Source of the DNA: Candidatus Dormiibacterota bacterium
Lineage (GTDB): Bacteria > Chloroflexota > Dormibacteria > Aeolococcales > Aeolococcaceae
DNA: 64,000 nucleotides
Direction: 5' to 3'
NCBI GenBank assembly: GCA_019245575.1
Contig: JAFARE010000040.1
Coordinates: 33,607-97,606, forward strand
Shown: piece after piece, positions 1 to 8,180 of the stretch
Position numbering within the stretch: the first letter of the stretch is position 1
How the letters are laid out: the number at the start of each line of letters is the position of its first letter
Made by a program: the position numbers and the translations under genes
The notes under the pieces: model-generated
Told to the model about the DNA's origin: nothing
What the model saw: only the letters and a program-made list of their open reading frames with translations
The model's database searches: none

Positions 1-21
1 CGGCCAGGGCCTCACCGCAGA

Positions 22-402
22 GTGGAGCCCGGTCACCATCACGCGCACCTTCCGCAGCTGATGGCGGAGGAAGCGGAGGAGCAGGTCTCGTGGCGTGACG
101 TCGGCGCGCAGGCGCCCGTCATCGCGAGTGACGGTCAGGAGGTGGGGAAGGTGCAGGAGGTCGCGGCCCTCGATCAGGAGGACATCTTCCACGGCATCGT
201 GTTCCGGCACGCGCGCCTGGGACACAGCCAGCTCGCGCCGGCGGCCGACGTGGAGCGAATCACCACTCGCGCCGTGTACCTGTCGAAGGACAGCGCCGCC
301 GCCGAGCAGTACGAGGAGTTCCACCAATTGCACGTGTCGCGCCTCGGCCTGCGCGGCACATGGCTGTGGAAGCACATGGGCTGGAAGGACTCGTCCGAGT
401 AA
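22..402 (+). CDS. PRC-barrel/DUF2171-like small protein
   Basis: A 126-residue acidic protein whose middle (APVIASDGQEVGKV, then repeated beta-like segments ending in RAVYLS) looks like a PRC-barrel fold, a small domain used in RNA processing and photosynthetic reaction-centre proteins. The tail is rich in Trp and Gly (GLRGTWLWKHMGW). The frame stays open to the window edge. The GTG at 22 is only the outermost start, and the ATG at 61 is at least as likely because the first 13 residues are His-rich and look untranslated. Neither has a clear ribosome binding site. Its role is unknown. The DinB-like gene follows 14 bases downstream in the same direction. Confidence 0.65.
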   Translation: MEPGHHHAHLPQLMAEEAEEQVSWRDVGAQAPVIASDGQEVGKVQEVAALDQEDIFHGIVFRHARLGHSQLAPAADVERITTRAVYLSKDSAAAEQYEEFHQLHVSRLGLRGTWLWKHMGWKDSSE

Positions 403-416
403 TTCGCTCCGCACAC

Positions 417-938
417 ATGGACTTCTCGCTGGAGCGCAGCAGGGAGGTGCTGCGCAGCACGCCGCAGGTGCTCGATGCGCTGCTCACCGATGCGTCGGAT
501 GACTGGGTGATGCGCGACGAAGGGCCCGCGACGTGGTCTCCGTGGCAGGTCGTGGGACACATGACGCACATCGAGGAGACGGACTGGATCGACCGCACGC
601 GGATGATCCTCGAGCACGGCACGGAGCGGCCCTTCGAGCCGGTCGACCGCGAGGCGGGGTTCACCCGTTTTGCGGGATGGAGCGTGCAGGACCTGCTGAG
701 CCGCTTTGCGTCACTGCGTGCGGCGAACCTGAAAGAGCTCGAATCGTTGGTGGGCGAGGGCGAGTTGTCACGGCGCGGCGTCCATCCGGCGTTCGGCGAG
801 GTGACGCTGAGTCAGCTGCTCGCGACGTGGACCGTGCACGACCTGAACCACATCGGGCAGATCGTCAAGACGATGGCGAAGCAGTACGGATCAGCGGTCG
901 GGCCGTGGCGGGAGTTCCTGCCGATCATCGACGCGTAG
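417..938 (+). CDS. DinB-like (DinB_2) four-helix protein
   Basis: The 173-residue product has the DinB/YfiT layout: a first helix with WQVVGHMTHIEETDW, and a late helix with HDLNHIGQIVKTM. The spaced histidines are those that bind a metal in this superfamily, whose members include thiol-dependent S-transferases and damage-induced proteins. ATG 417 is preferred to the upstream in-frame ATG at 360, because the longer form overlaps the preceding gene and adds residues with no DinB character. The exact substrate cannot be read from the sequence. It sits 14 bases after the PRC-barrel gene and may be co-transcribed. Confidence 0.8.
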   Translation: MDFSLERSREVLRSTPQVLDALLTDASDDWVMRDEGPATWSPWQVVGHMTHIEETDWIDRTRMILEHGTERPFEPVDREAGFTRFAGWSVQDLLSRFASLRAANLKELESLVGEGELSRRGVHPAFGEVTLSQLLATWTVHDLNHIGQIVKTMAKQYGSAVGPWREFLPIIDA

Positions 939-960
939 ACCCGGCTGCTTCGGGCTTCGA

Positions 961-1353
961 CTATTTCGGAGCGCTGACTGACAGTCCGGCCGCACGCGCG
1001 GCGCGGCTCAACTGCTGGTCATAGGTAACGAACACCGTAAGGTCTGCTTCGACGGTGAGAGCACTTGCGAGATGCAGCGCGTCGAGGCTCCCCAACTCAA
1101 CGGGATCCAGCCGCGAAGCGCGCTGCATGATCGCCTGGTCCAGATACACGAGGTCAAGCCCCGCCAGAAACAGCTCGGCCTCTTCTACAAATGCTGAGGA
1201 GATGCGCCGGCAAGCGCGCCGGACCTCCAGTGTTGCGATTTCGCTGGTAACGCGAGCAGACGTCGCCCTCGTTGTCAGCCACGTCCCGAGGGCTGCGCTG
1301 TGAGGCTCATCCACGACGAGCTTCGTGATGGCTGATGAGTCGAGGTAGATCAA
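961..1353 (-). CDS. PIN-domain toxin, VapC-like ribonuclease
   Basis: A 130-residue PIN domain. The acidic residues expected for Mg-dependent RNA cleavage are visible: Asp5 in IYLDSSAITK, Glu in ATLEVRRA, Asp in GSLDALHLASAL and Asp in FVTYDQQL. It starts inside the last codons of the antitoxin gene (four-base ATGA overlap), the standard arrangement of a type II module in which antitoxin and toxin are translated together. The cognate antitoxin is Phd/YefM-like. The RNA target cannot be predicted. Confidence 0.88.
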   Translation of the reverse strand: MIYLDSSAITKLVVDEPHSAALGTWLTTRATSARVTSEIATLEVRRACRRISSAFVEEAELFLAGLDLVYLDQAIMQRASRLDPVELGSLDALHLASALTVEADLTVFVTYDQQLSRAARAAGLSVSAPK

Positions 1354-1637
1354 GGCAGGCGCTCTTGGCGCATCTCGGCCAGAATCTCCGACAGCAAGGG
1401 AGATCCTTTGGGAAGCCGGCGTCGCCGAGGAAGCGCAAACGGCGCTCGTGCCGGGATGAGCTTCCCTTCCGCGATCAGACGATCGCGGGCGGACAACTCG
1501 GGCGACGGTGGTCCGAGCACCGCGATGAGCCGCCCTCGCTCAGTCACCTCAACGGTGTGCCCAGCCTTGACCTCAGACAGATACCTGCTGGCCTGCTGGC
1601 GCAGTTCGCGAACTCCGATGCGGATCACACGAGCCAT
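1350..1637 (-). CDS. Phd/YefM-family antitoxin
   Basis: A 95-residue protein. Its N-terminal half (GVRELRQQASRYLSEVKAG, then a GRLIAVLGPP strand) matches the Phd/YefM DNA-binding fold. The C-terminal half is Arg/Pro-rich and would wrap the PIN toxin encoded next. Antitoxins of this type neutralise the toxin and repress their own promoter. An AGGTG about five bases before ATG 1637 could be the ribosome binding site, and an AACAAT hexamer lies just upstream. The gene is divergent from the cobalamin riboswitch operon, so both promoters must lie between about 1638 and 1710. Confidence 0.85.
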   Translation of the reverse strand: MARVIRIGVRELRQQASRYLSEVKAGHTVEVTERGRLIAVLGPPSPELSARDRLIAEGKLIPARAPFALPRRRRLPKGSPLLSEILAEMRQERLP

Positions 1638-1711
1638 GTAGCACCTATTGTTCTACAACGGCGCGGACGATGCCATCCAAGTCGTTGGCCCATACTTCGG
1701 CGGACAACTGA

Positions 1712-1860
1712 ATAGCGCCACGGGTGACGGGAAGCCGGTGCAACACCGGCGCTGTCGCGCAACTGTGAGCGGGGAGCCCACGCCAACCGTGCCACCTCGG
1801 AGTTCCGGGGGAAGGCGGCTGAAGGCGACGATCCGCAAGCCAGGAGACCGATCCGTGGGG
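1712..1860 (+). promoter_or_regulatory. Cobalamin (B12) riboswitch
   Basis: The conserved aptamer elements appear in order: GGGAAGCCGGTG with its pairing partner CACCGGC (1729-1750), then GCTGTCGCGCAACTGTGA, and the B12 box GCCAGGAGACC (1839-1849). Adenosyl- or methylcobalamin binding to this class normally switches off downstream genes. Between the aptamer and ATG 1955 a short hairpin (GAGG-TCGG-CCTC, 1888-1899) and pairing of TCCACC with GGTGGA could form the expression platform, but this is inference. The downstream operon carries transcobalamin-like and ECF transporter genes, which fits the ligand. The rest of the 1638-1954 gap shows no gene. Confidence 0.93.
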
Positions 1861-1954
1861 CGCCAACTCCACCCCCGCGCGAGACGGGAGGTCGGCCTCA
1901 TGCGGCGAGGACCCTCCGGCGAGGTGGATCGGCGAGCCGCATGGGAGCAGTGGG

Positions 1955-4201
1955 ATGAACAGGTCCCGCTCGGTGATCGCGACCGGCGCCGCGTGTTGCG
2001 CCGTCGCAGCCCTCGCCGCGCTCGCCGTCGGCGCGCGCACGGCGCGAACGCAGGCGGATCCTGCGTCCCGCGCCATCGACTACCTGCAGGCGCAGCAGCT
2101 CGCCGATGGCTCGATCCCCTCGAGCGCGGGCAGCTACGGACCCACGGAACTGTTTGTCATCGCCGCCGCGGCCGACGGCTTCGACCCGGGCGCGCTGCGC
2201 TCCAGCGCCGGCCACAGCCCGATTGAATTCCTCTCCGCGAACGTCGTTGATGCGTCGAGCACCGCCGGCAAGTGCGGTGAGCTCCTGCAGGCGGTGCTCA
2301 GCGCCGGCCTCGACCCGCACGCCTTCGCCGGCCATGACCTGGTCGCCACCCTCGCGGCTGACCTCAACCCCACGACGGGCGCGTACGGAAACGGCCAGTC
2401 CGACGCGCAGGCGTTCCCGCAGGCTCTGGCGATGCAGGGACTCGCGGATGCCGGCATGACCGTTCCGCCGGCCGCGACGGCGTACGAGATCACGCGGCAG
2501 GACTCCGACGGCGGCTGGAACTATCTCAACATCCGCGACGACCCGAACCCACAGGATTTCGCCAGCAGTGACACGAACTCGACGGCGATGGTGCTCATGG
2601 CGCTCGATGCGTCCGGAGATCACAGCCGTGACGCGAGCGCGCTGACCTGGCTGCACACGCAGCAGAACGCGGACGGCGGCTTCCCCTACCAGGCGGGCGC
2701 GCCCAGCGACCCGGACTCCACGGCCCTGGTGGCGCAGGCGATTCTGGCCACGGGCGGCGACCCGGCCGCGTCGAGCTGGGCCAAGAGCGGCCACACGCCG
2801 TTGCAGGAGCTGGTGGCGACGCAGACCGCCGGCGGTGGGTACACATTCCCCGGCAACGCCGCCCCGGATGCGTTCACCACCAGCCAGGTGCCGGCGGCGC
2901 TGCTGCGCCAGCCGCTGCCGGCCGCGAGCGCGTTCGCCGCGGGGCTCACACCCGGAGTGGAACAGCACGCGGCTCTGCAGGCGCTGCTCTACCTGCAGAC
3001 CCAGCAGGCGGGCGACGGCTCCTTCACCGGCGTCACGGCCACCTACGACCCCAGCGAGCTGTACGCAATCGGCGCGGCCGCGGGCGGCTACGATCCCAGG
3101 ACGCTGCGCGTGGCAGGCGGAACGCCGGTCATGGACTTTCTCGCCGCGCACGTCACTGCAGCGACCGCAAACGCGGGCCAGACGGGCCGGCTGATTCAGG
3201 CGGTGATCGCCGCCGGCCTGGATCCGCACTCGTTCGGTGGAACCGATCTGGTCAGCAGGCTGCAGTCGTTCCTCGCGCCCACGGGGGACATCTACGGCGA
3301 CGGCGCCGCGTTCACGCAGACGCTCGCGATCCAGGGGCTGCTGGTGGCGGGCACCACTCCGCCGCCGGCCGCGGTGGGTCACCTCGTCACCACGCAGGAT
3401 TCGGACGGCGGCTGGGACTACCTGCTGAAGCGCGATGACACAAACCTGCAGGATTTTGCCAGTAGTGACACGAACTCGACCGCCATGGTGCTGATGGCGC
3501 TGGATGCGGCCGGCAACCACTCCCGCGACGCCTCGGCCCTGGCATGGCTGCGCACGCAGCAGAACACCGATCGCGGATTCCCGTACCAGGCGGGTGCCGC
3601 GAGCGATCCGGACTCGACCGCGTTGGTGATCCAGGCAATCGAGGGGGGCGGCGGCAACGCCGCGGCGGCGCCGTGGTCGGGCGGCGGCCGCAGCCCCTTC
3701 AGCGCGCTGGTGGCGATGCAGAACGCGTCAGGCGGGTACGCGTTCCCGGGGAACCCGGCGCCGGATGTGTTCACCACGGCGCAGGTGCCCGCGGCGCTGG
3801 CGCGCGTGGCCTTCCCGGTCCCCTTTGCGCAGCGCGCGTTCTATCAGCCGGGAGCGACGCTGGGCGCGCCGGCGGCGCCGACGCCCACGCCGTCGTCGAA
3901 CACCTCGCTGTCCGCCGGCCCGATCGCGCCGCCGGCTCCGGCGCCGGCTCGCCATGCTGCGTCGGCGCAATCAACGTCGAACGCCACTCCCCCACCGGCA
4001 CCGGCCACGCAACCGCCTGCGGCGCCGTCGCCGTCCAGTGGCATCGGCGCCGCGACTGCACCGAGCACCACGCGACCGCTGCCGACGCGTGTCGCCGTGG
4101 CGCAACCGGGTGGGCCGCTCCCGCTGCTGTACGCGGGCATTGCGCTCGCGGTTGCGGCGGCGGTCACCGGCGCCGGTCTGCTCTGGACGCGGCGGCGGTG
4201 A
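1955..4201 (+). CDS. Secreted duplicated alpha/alpha-barrel protein, intrinsic-factor/transcobalamin alpha-domain-like
   Basis: A 748-residue exported protein with a signal peptide (residues about 1-34) and two prenyltransferase/squalene-cyclase-type alpha6/alpha6 repeat regions (about 35-330 and 335-630). These carry QDSDGGW, QNADGGFPYQAG and DPDSTALV signatures. A Pro/Ala/Ser/Thr-rich stalk follows, then one C-terminal transmembrane helix ending in RRR. The fold is that of the N-terminal domain of animal intrinsic factor and transcobalamin. No DxDD cyclase motif is seen. With the B12 riboswitch upstream and an ECF transporter downstream, it most likely captures corrinoids at the cell surface. 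It overlaps the next gene by one base (TGATG). Ligand binding is inferred, not shown. Confidence 0.82.
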   Translation: MNRSRSVIATGAACCAVAALAALAVGARTARTQADPASRAIDYLQAQQLADGSIPSSAGSYGPTELFVIAAAADGFDPGALRSSAGHSPIEFLSANVVDASSTAGKCGELLQAVLSAGLDPHAFAGHDLVATLAADLNPTTGAYGNGQSDAQAFPQALAMQGLADAGMTVPPAATAYEITRQDSDGGWNYLNIRDDPNPQDFASSDTNSTAMVLMALDASGDHSRDASALTWLHTQQNADGGFPYQAGAPSDPDSTALVAQAILATGGDPAASSWAKSGHTPLQELVATQTAGGGYTFPGNAAPDAFTTSQVPAALLRQPLPAASAFAAGLTPGVEQHAALQALLYLQTQQAGDGSFTGVTATYDPSELYAIGAAAGGYDPRTLRVAGGTPVMDFLAAHVTAATANAGQTGRLIQAVIAAGLDPHSFGGTDLVSRLQSFLAPTGDIYGDGAAFTQTLAIQGLLVAGTTPPPAAVGHLVTTQDSDGGWDYLLKRDDTNLQDFASSDTNSTAMVLMALDAAGNHSRDASALAWLRTQQNTDRGFPYQAGAASDPDSTALVIQAIEGGGGNAAAAPWSGGGRSPFSALVAMQNASGGYAFPGNPAPDVFTTAQVPAALARVAFPVPFAQRAFYQPGATLGAPAAPTPTPSSNTSLSAGPIAPPAPAPARHAASAQSTSNATPPPAPATQPPAAPSPSSGIGAATAPSTTRPLPTRVAVAQPGGPLPLLYAGIALAVAAAVTGAGLLWTRRR
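2057..3850 (+). repeat. Tandem intragenic duplication with an 897-base period
   Basis: The two alpha-barrel halves of the cobalamin-operon surface protein are copies. For example, the stretch beginning GATTTCGCCAGCAG at 2555 recurs as GATTTTGCCAGTAG at 3452, an offset of 897 bases or exactly 299 codons, followed by nearly identical sequence encoding SSDTNSTAMVLMALDA. The DNA-level similarity suggests a fairly recent duplication or continuing gene conversion. Confidence 0.85.
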
Positions 4202-4980
4202 TGTCGAGGCCGCGCATCGCGGCTGCCGTGCCGCTGCTGTGGGCTGGGATGTCGGCGGGCGGTGCGCTCATCGCGCCGCACACGGCGCCGAGCGCGATCG
4301 GCCTGTGCAGCGCGGCGACGTACGCGCATCGCATCGCGCTCGTCGTCGAGCACGGCAACGGTGGCGTGATCCGCGTCTGCATCGGCTTCAACGGCTCGTC
4401 GATCACCGCCGAGCAGGCACTGCAGGTGAGCGGGGTCGAGTACGCCACGGTGAGCTACGGCTCGCTCGGTGACGCCGTGTGCCAGATCGACCATGAGCCG
4501 GCGTCGTATCCGCCGAGCTGCTGGACATCCACCAGCCCGTACTGGGTGCTCTTCGTGGCGCACGGGTCGAGCGCGTGGAGCCCCGCCGCGCGCGGCATGT
4601 CGACGCAGACGCTGGGCGACGGCGACGCCGCGGGCTTCCGCTACGACCCGCAGAGCGGCGGTGCGGCGCCGCCCGTGTCAGCGTCGGGCACATGCGCGCA
4701 GAGCGCTGCTGCCACCGCGCCGCCGTCGGCGCCCTCCGCCGTCACGAACCCCGCTGCTGCGGTGGCGACCGCATCTCCGCCGGCAGATGCCGCGGTGAAC
4801 TCGGCACCCGCGGCGTCGGCGCTGTCGCGCGCGGGCGCTGTCGTCCCGGCACCGCAGACGGCCGCGGCGCACCCCTCCAGCGGGGTCGACGCCGGGCTGC
4901 TGCTCGCCGCGGTGGGCGGCGGTGCGCTTGCCGGCCTTCTGGTGCTGCAACTGCTGCGGCGACGCAGACGAGCCGCATGA
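4201..4980 (+). CDS. DUF4430-like surface protein, transcobalamin beta-domain-like
   Basis: The 259-residue product has a signal peptide and a small beta-rich domain (about residues 35-160) containing HRIALVVEHGNG, WTSTSPYWVLFVA and GDAAGFRYDP. An Ala/Pro linker and a C-terminal membrane helix with RRRRRAA follow. The Trp-rich YW...F pattern and the final G-x-x-x-GFRYD segment resemble DUF4430, the fold of the C-terminal beta domain that closes over cobalamin in intrinsic factor and transcobalamin. Here it is a separate gene directly after the alpha-domain gene. I infer that the two proteins bind the ligand together and deliver it to the ECF transporter. The family assignment rests on pattern and context. 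Confidence 0.75.
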   Translation: MSRPRIAAAVPLLWAGMSAGGALIAPHTAPSAIGLCSAATYAHRIALVVEHGNGGVIRVCIGFNGSSITAEQALQVSGVEYATVSYGSLGDAVCQIDHEPASYPPSCWTSTSPYWVLFVAHGSSAWSPAARGMSTQTLGDGDAAGFRYDPQSGGAAPPVSASGTCAQSAAATAPPSAPSAVTNPAAAVATASPPADAAVNSAPAASALSRAGAVVPAPQTAAAHPSSGVDAGLLLAAVGGGALAGLLVLQLLRRRRRAA

Positions 4981-5807
4981 ATCCGCGCGTCGCCGCTGCC
5001 TGGAGCTTCGCGGCGCTCACGGTCGCACTGAGCACGGACAACCCCATCTATCGCGGCATCGTGCTGCTCGCCGCACTCAACGTGCTGGTGGCGTTCCGGC
5101 GCGACGAGACCCGGTTGAAACCGCTGCTCCTCGCGCTCGCGATCGCGGCCACGACGTCGCTGCTCGTGACGGCGCTGTTCAGCCACACGGGCACGCACGT
5201 GCTTCTGCGCATCCCGAGCGGCGTCCCCGGCGCCGGCGGCGACATCACGCTCGAGGCGATCGTGTTCGGTGTCACGACCGGCCTCGGCGTCGCGGCCGCG
5301 CTAGCGGCCGCGGCCACGCTGTCGATTGTCGTTGCCCCACACGAGCTCGTCGGCGCCCTGCCGCGAGCGCTGGCGCGCAGCGGCGCGGCCGTCGGGACCG
5401 CGCTCAACCTCATCCCCGGCATGGCCCGCAGCGCCACCGAGATCCGCGACGCGCAACGCATGCGCGGCTGGCGTCCTCGCCGCGTGAGCGACTGGCCCGA
5501 CATCGCCGTTCCCATCGTGCTCACCTCCATCGAGAGCTCGCTCACGCTCGCCGAGGCGATGGAGGCGAGGGGATATGGCAGCGGCGCGCGCACGCATTTC
5601 GGCACCACACAGTGGCGCGTGCTGGACATCGCCGTGGCGGCATGCGCGCTGCTCGCTGCCGCAGGGTTCGTCGCGCTGCGCGTCACCGGCGCTGTCACGG
5701 ATTGGTACCCGTTCCCCGAGGTCACGATGCCCGCGCTGAATGCCGCAGCGGCCGCCTGCGCCCTCCTGCTGGCCGCGCCGCTGCTGGCATGGAGTCGTGG
5801 CGCGTGA
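4977..5807 (+). CDS. ecfT: ECF transporter transmembrane component EcfT (CbiQ family)
   Basis: A 276-residue integral membrane protein with several hydrophobic helices. It carries the two Ala-Arg-Gly coupling motifs of the family: DAQRMRGW (about residue 160) and EAMEARGYGSGAR (about 195). These contact the two ATPase subunits and transmit hydrolysis to the S component. It starts in a four-base overlap with the DUF4430-like gene and ends in a GTGA overlap with the ATPase gene. An upstream extension of this frame is only the shadow of the preceding gene. Position under a B12 riboswitch indicates corrinoid uptake. Confidence 0.9.
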   Translation: MNPRVAAAWSFAALTVALSTDNPIYRGIVLLAALNVLVAFRRDETRLKPLLLALAIAATTSLLVTALFSHTGTHVLLRIPSGVPGAGGDITLEAIVFGVTTGLGVAAALAAAATLSIVVAPHELVGALPRALARSGAAVGTALNLIPGMARSATEIRDAQRMRGWRPRRVSDWPDIAVPIVLTSIESSLTLAEAMEARGYGSGARTHFGTTQWRVLDIAVAACALLAAAGFVALRVTGAVTDWYPFPEVTMPALNAAAAACALLLAAPLLAWSRGA

Positions 5808-7168
5808 AGACGCTGCAGCTCGAGTCGTTCAGCTACGCGTACCCCGGCTCGCAGCACGCGGCACTCGACCGCGTCGACCTGGACCTCGACGGCGGGCTCG
5901 TCGCCCTCGCGGGCGACTCCGGCAGCGGCAAGTCGACGCTGCTGCGCGTGTGCAACGGCCTGGTGCCGCACTTCCACGGCGGCACCGTGCGTGGCTCGGC
6001 GCGCGTGCTGGGCATGGACGTGCTGCACCTGCAGACACGCCGGCTCGCGCGCGACGTGGCGCTGCTGTTCCAGGACTCCGAAGCGCAGTCCGTGTACGCA
6101 ACGGTGGAACGGGATGTCGCGTTCGGCCTCGAGAACCTCGGCGTGCCGCGCAACGAGATGCACCTTCGCGTGCAGGATGCGCTGGCGCACACGAGCATCA
6201 CCGCACTGCGAGGACGGGCCGTCAGCACCCTGTCCGGTGGTGAGCGGCAGCGGTTGGCGCTGGCCGGCCTGCTGGCGATGCAGCCGAGGCTGCTCGTGCT
6301 CGACGAGCCGCTTGCCCAGCTCGACCAAGGTGGCGCGGCATCGCTCATGAAAACGCTCGCGTCGGTGAACCGCCGGGGCACCGCAGTGCTGCTCGCCGAG
6401 CACCGGCTGGAACACGTGCTGCCGGTGGCCACCGGCCTGATCACCATCAGCGAGGGGCGGTTGGCGAATGGCGCAGACCATCGCAGCCGGGAAACGCTGG
6501 ACCATGAGCCCCGCGCGACGTCGAAGCGGCTTCAAGATGCTCCCGCTGAGTGGGAGCTGCGCCGCGTGAGCGCAGGTTTCGGCGGCACGCCCGTCGTTCA
6601 CGATGTCAACCTCGCCGGCGGCCCGGAGGTGGTGGCTCTCAGCGGGCCCAACGGCAGCGGCAAGACCACGCTCCTCCGCACGCTTGCCGGGTTGCTGCCA
6701 CCACTGGCCGGAACGGTGCGCCGCCCCGCGGGGCGTGTCGCCTATCTCCCGCAGAACCCCACCGCGCTGCTGCACCGCCCCACCGTGCGCGCGGAGCTGG
6801 AGTGGACGCTGCGGCGGGACACGCCCGCACGTCGCGCACGCGCGGTGGATGCGATGCTGGACCTCTTCGCCCTGTGCGACGTCGCCGGCAGATATCCGCG
6901 CGACCTGAGCGGCGGGCAGCGGCAGCGCGCGGCGCTGGCGGCCGTTCTCGTCGGCGCTCCTGCATTGGCGCTACTCGACGAGCCCACGCGGGGCATGGAC
7001 GCTCCGGCCCGGCGCTCGTTGATCGCGGCGATCCGTGGACTGCGCGACGCCGGATCGGCCGTGCTGCTGGCAACGCACGACCGCGAGCTTGCGCAGGCGG
7101 TGGCGGACCGCGTGATCACCATCGACCGCGGCGTCGCCCGCGAGCAGCCGGCGATGGTGCGGGCATGA
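5804..7168 (+). CDS. ecfA: ECF transporter ATPase, two fused ABC domains (EcfA1-EcfA2)
   Basis: The 454-residue protein contains two complete ABC ATPase domains. Each has a Walker A (GDSGSGKST near residue 38, GPNGSGKTT near 280), an ABC signature (LSGGERQR and LSGGQRQR) and a Walker B (LLVLDEPLA and LALLDEPTRG). In most bacteria EcfA1 and EcfA2 are separate, but single-chain double ATPases are known in actinobacterial-type ECF systems. The GTG at 5804 is chosen because it gives a GTGA overlap with ecfT. An ATG at 5789 is possible. The C-terminus overlaps the S-component start by four bases. Confidence 0.92.
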   Translation: MKTLQLESFSYAYPGSQHAALDRVDLDLDGGLVALAGDSGSGKSTLLRVCNGLVPHFHGGTVRGSARVLGMDVLHLQTRRLARDVALLFQDSEAQSVYATVERDVAFGLENLGVPRNEMHLRVQDALAHTSITALRGRAVSTLSGGERQRLALAGLLAMQPRLLVLDEPLAQLDQGGAASLMKTLASVNRRGTAVLLAEHRLEHVLPVATGLITISEGRLANGADHRSRETLDHEPRATSKRLQDAPAEWELRRVSAGFGGTPVVHDVNLAGGPEVVALSGPNGSGKTTLLRTLAGLLPPLAGTVRRPAGRVAYLPQNPTALLHRPTVRAELEWTLRRDTPARRARAVDAMLDLFALCDVAGRYPRDLSGGQRQRAALAAVLVGAPALALLDEPTRGMDAPARRSLIAAIRGLRDAGSAVLLATHDRELAQAVADRVITIDRGVAREQPAMVRA

Positions 7169-7926
7169 TCCTCGCCGCGATCTCCGCCGCCGGACTGCTC
7201 CTGTTCTTCTGGCCGCTCTTCGCGTCTGCTGCGCCGCCGCAGACGTTCAGCTTCGCCATCGCACTCGGTGTGGTCGCAGTGCTCGCCTTCATCGAGCTGG
7301 CCACGCGCCGGCTCGACGCGCGCCGCTTCGCGCTGCTGGCGGCCATCGCCGCATTGGACGCCGCGCTGCGCCTGGTGCTCGTCGTCGGGCTAGGTGGATT
7401 CAGCCCGATCTTCTTCCTGATCCTCGCCGCCGGCTACGTCTACGGACCGTCGTTCGGATTCCTGTGTGGCGCGACGTCGCTCCTGACCTCAGCCGTTGCG
7501 ACCGGCGGCATCGGGCCCTGGCTGCCGTACCAGGTGATCGCGTGCGGCTGGGTCGGCATGGCCGCGGGCCTTGCCGGACTGCGCCGGACGGGCATACCAA
7601 GACGCCGTGACGTCATCGCACTCGCGCTCGTCGGCCTTGTAACCGGCTACGTCTTCGGTGCGTTGCTGGATGTGTGGGACTGGACCACCTTCTACCGCGC
7701 GGCGCCGTCGTTCGGCTGGCTGCCGGGGCTGTCGTTGGCAGACGCCCTCTCGCGTTTCGGACGCTTCTACCTCGCCACGTCGGCGGTGTACGACTCGTTC
7801 CGGGCGGCGGGCAACGTGTTGATGATCGCCGTGCTGGGCGCACCCGTGCTGGCAGCGCTGGCGCGCCTGCGATCGCGGTTCCATGTGGTGGTGCTCACGG
7901 CCGATCAGCCGCCGCTCACGACGTAG
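7165..7926 (+). CDS. ECF transporter substrate-binding (S) component, probable cobalamin type
   Basis: A 253-residue hydrophobic protein with about six or seven membrane helices. It has the S-component pattern of small residues in the first half (LDAALRLVLVVGLGGFSPIFFLILAAGYVYGP in two adjoining stretches) and a Gly-rich loop GGIGPWLPYQ. It is the last gene of the riboswitch operon and starts in an ATGA overlap with the ATPase gene. The family suggests a vitamin importer. Cobalamin specificity (CbrT-like) is inferred from the riboswitch and the transcobalamin-like genes. Its 3' end overlaps the convergent minus-strand gene by 11 bases. Confidence 0.82.
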   Translation: MILAAISAAGLLLFFWPLFASAAPPQTFSFAIALGVVAVLAFIELATRRLDARRFALLAAIAALDAALRLVLVVGLGGFSPIFFLILAAGYVYGPSFGFLCGATSLLTSAVATGGIGPWLPYQVIACGWVGMAAGLAGLRRTGIPRRRDVIALALVGLVTGYVFGALLDVWDWTTFYRAAPSFGWLPGLSLADALSRFGRFYLATSAVYDSFRAAGNVLMIAVLGAPVLAALARLRSRFHVVVLTADQPPLTT

Positions 7927-8176
7927 ATTCCACCGCGGCGACACACCTCGCCACGAACGCCGCGCGCTCAGCATCTGTCGTGACTCGCAGGCGCTCGAAC
8001 CGCTCCCCAAGCCGGACGTCCACGTAGAAATCGTCAACGTCCGCGTGGAAGTGCGCAAACGCGCGTGATCCGCGGGAGAAGCTGCCGCGATTTCGCTCGC
8101 GCAACTGGGGAATGCCGCGCAACTCGGCCAGCAATGGCTCCAGCCGATCGAGGTCGGTGCTGGTGGCGTGCCGCAA
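7916..8176 (-). CDS. Small conserved protein of unknown function
   Basis: An 86-residue soluble protein with an RGSRAFAHFHADVDDFYVDVRL centre (His and Asp rich) followed by RLRVTTDAERAAF. This resembles short actinobacterial proteins sometimes annotated as luciferase-domain or DUF5519-like, but I cannot place it firmly. The only usable start is TTG 8176, four bases after the stop of the preceding membrane-protein gene. It is the last member of the long minus-strand run from 18879 and converges on the ECF operon, overlapping its end. Confidence 0.6.
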   Translation of the reverse strand: MRHATSTDLDRLEPLLAELRGIPQLRERNRGSFSRGSRAFAHFHADVDDFYVDVRLGERFERLRVTTDAERAAFVARCVAAVESTS

Positions 8177-8180
8177 TCGT

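Noticed and set aside
1898..3520. Long minus-strand open frame (540 codons) opposite the cobalamin-operon surface gene
   Set aside because: High-GC shadow: Arg-rich translation, no domain, no ribosome binding site. The plus-strand gene explains the codon pattern and has a signal peptide and repeats.
1955..4201. Reading the first ECF-operon gene as a prenyltransferase or squalene/hopene cyclase enzyme
   Set aside because: The fold repeats match, but the catalytic DxDD-type motif is not seen, the protein is secreted and membrane-anchored, and the B12 riboswitch with an ECF transporter points to ligand capture.
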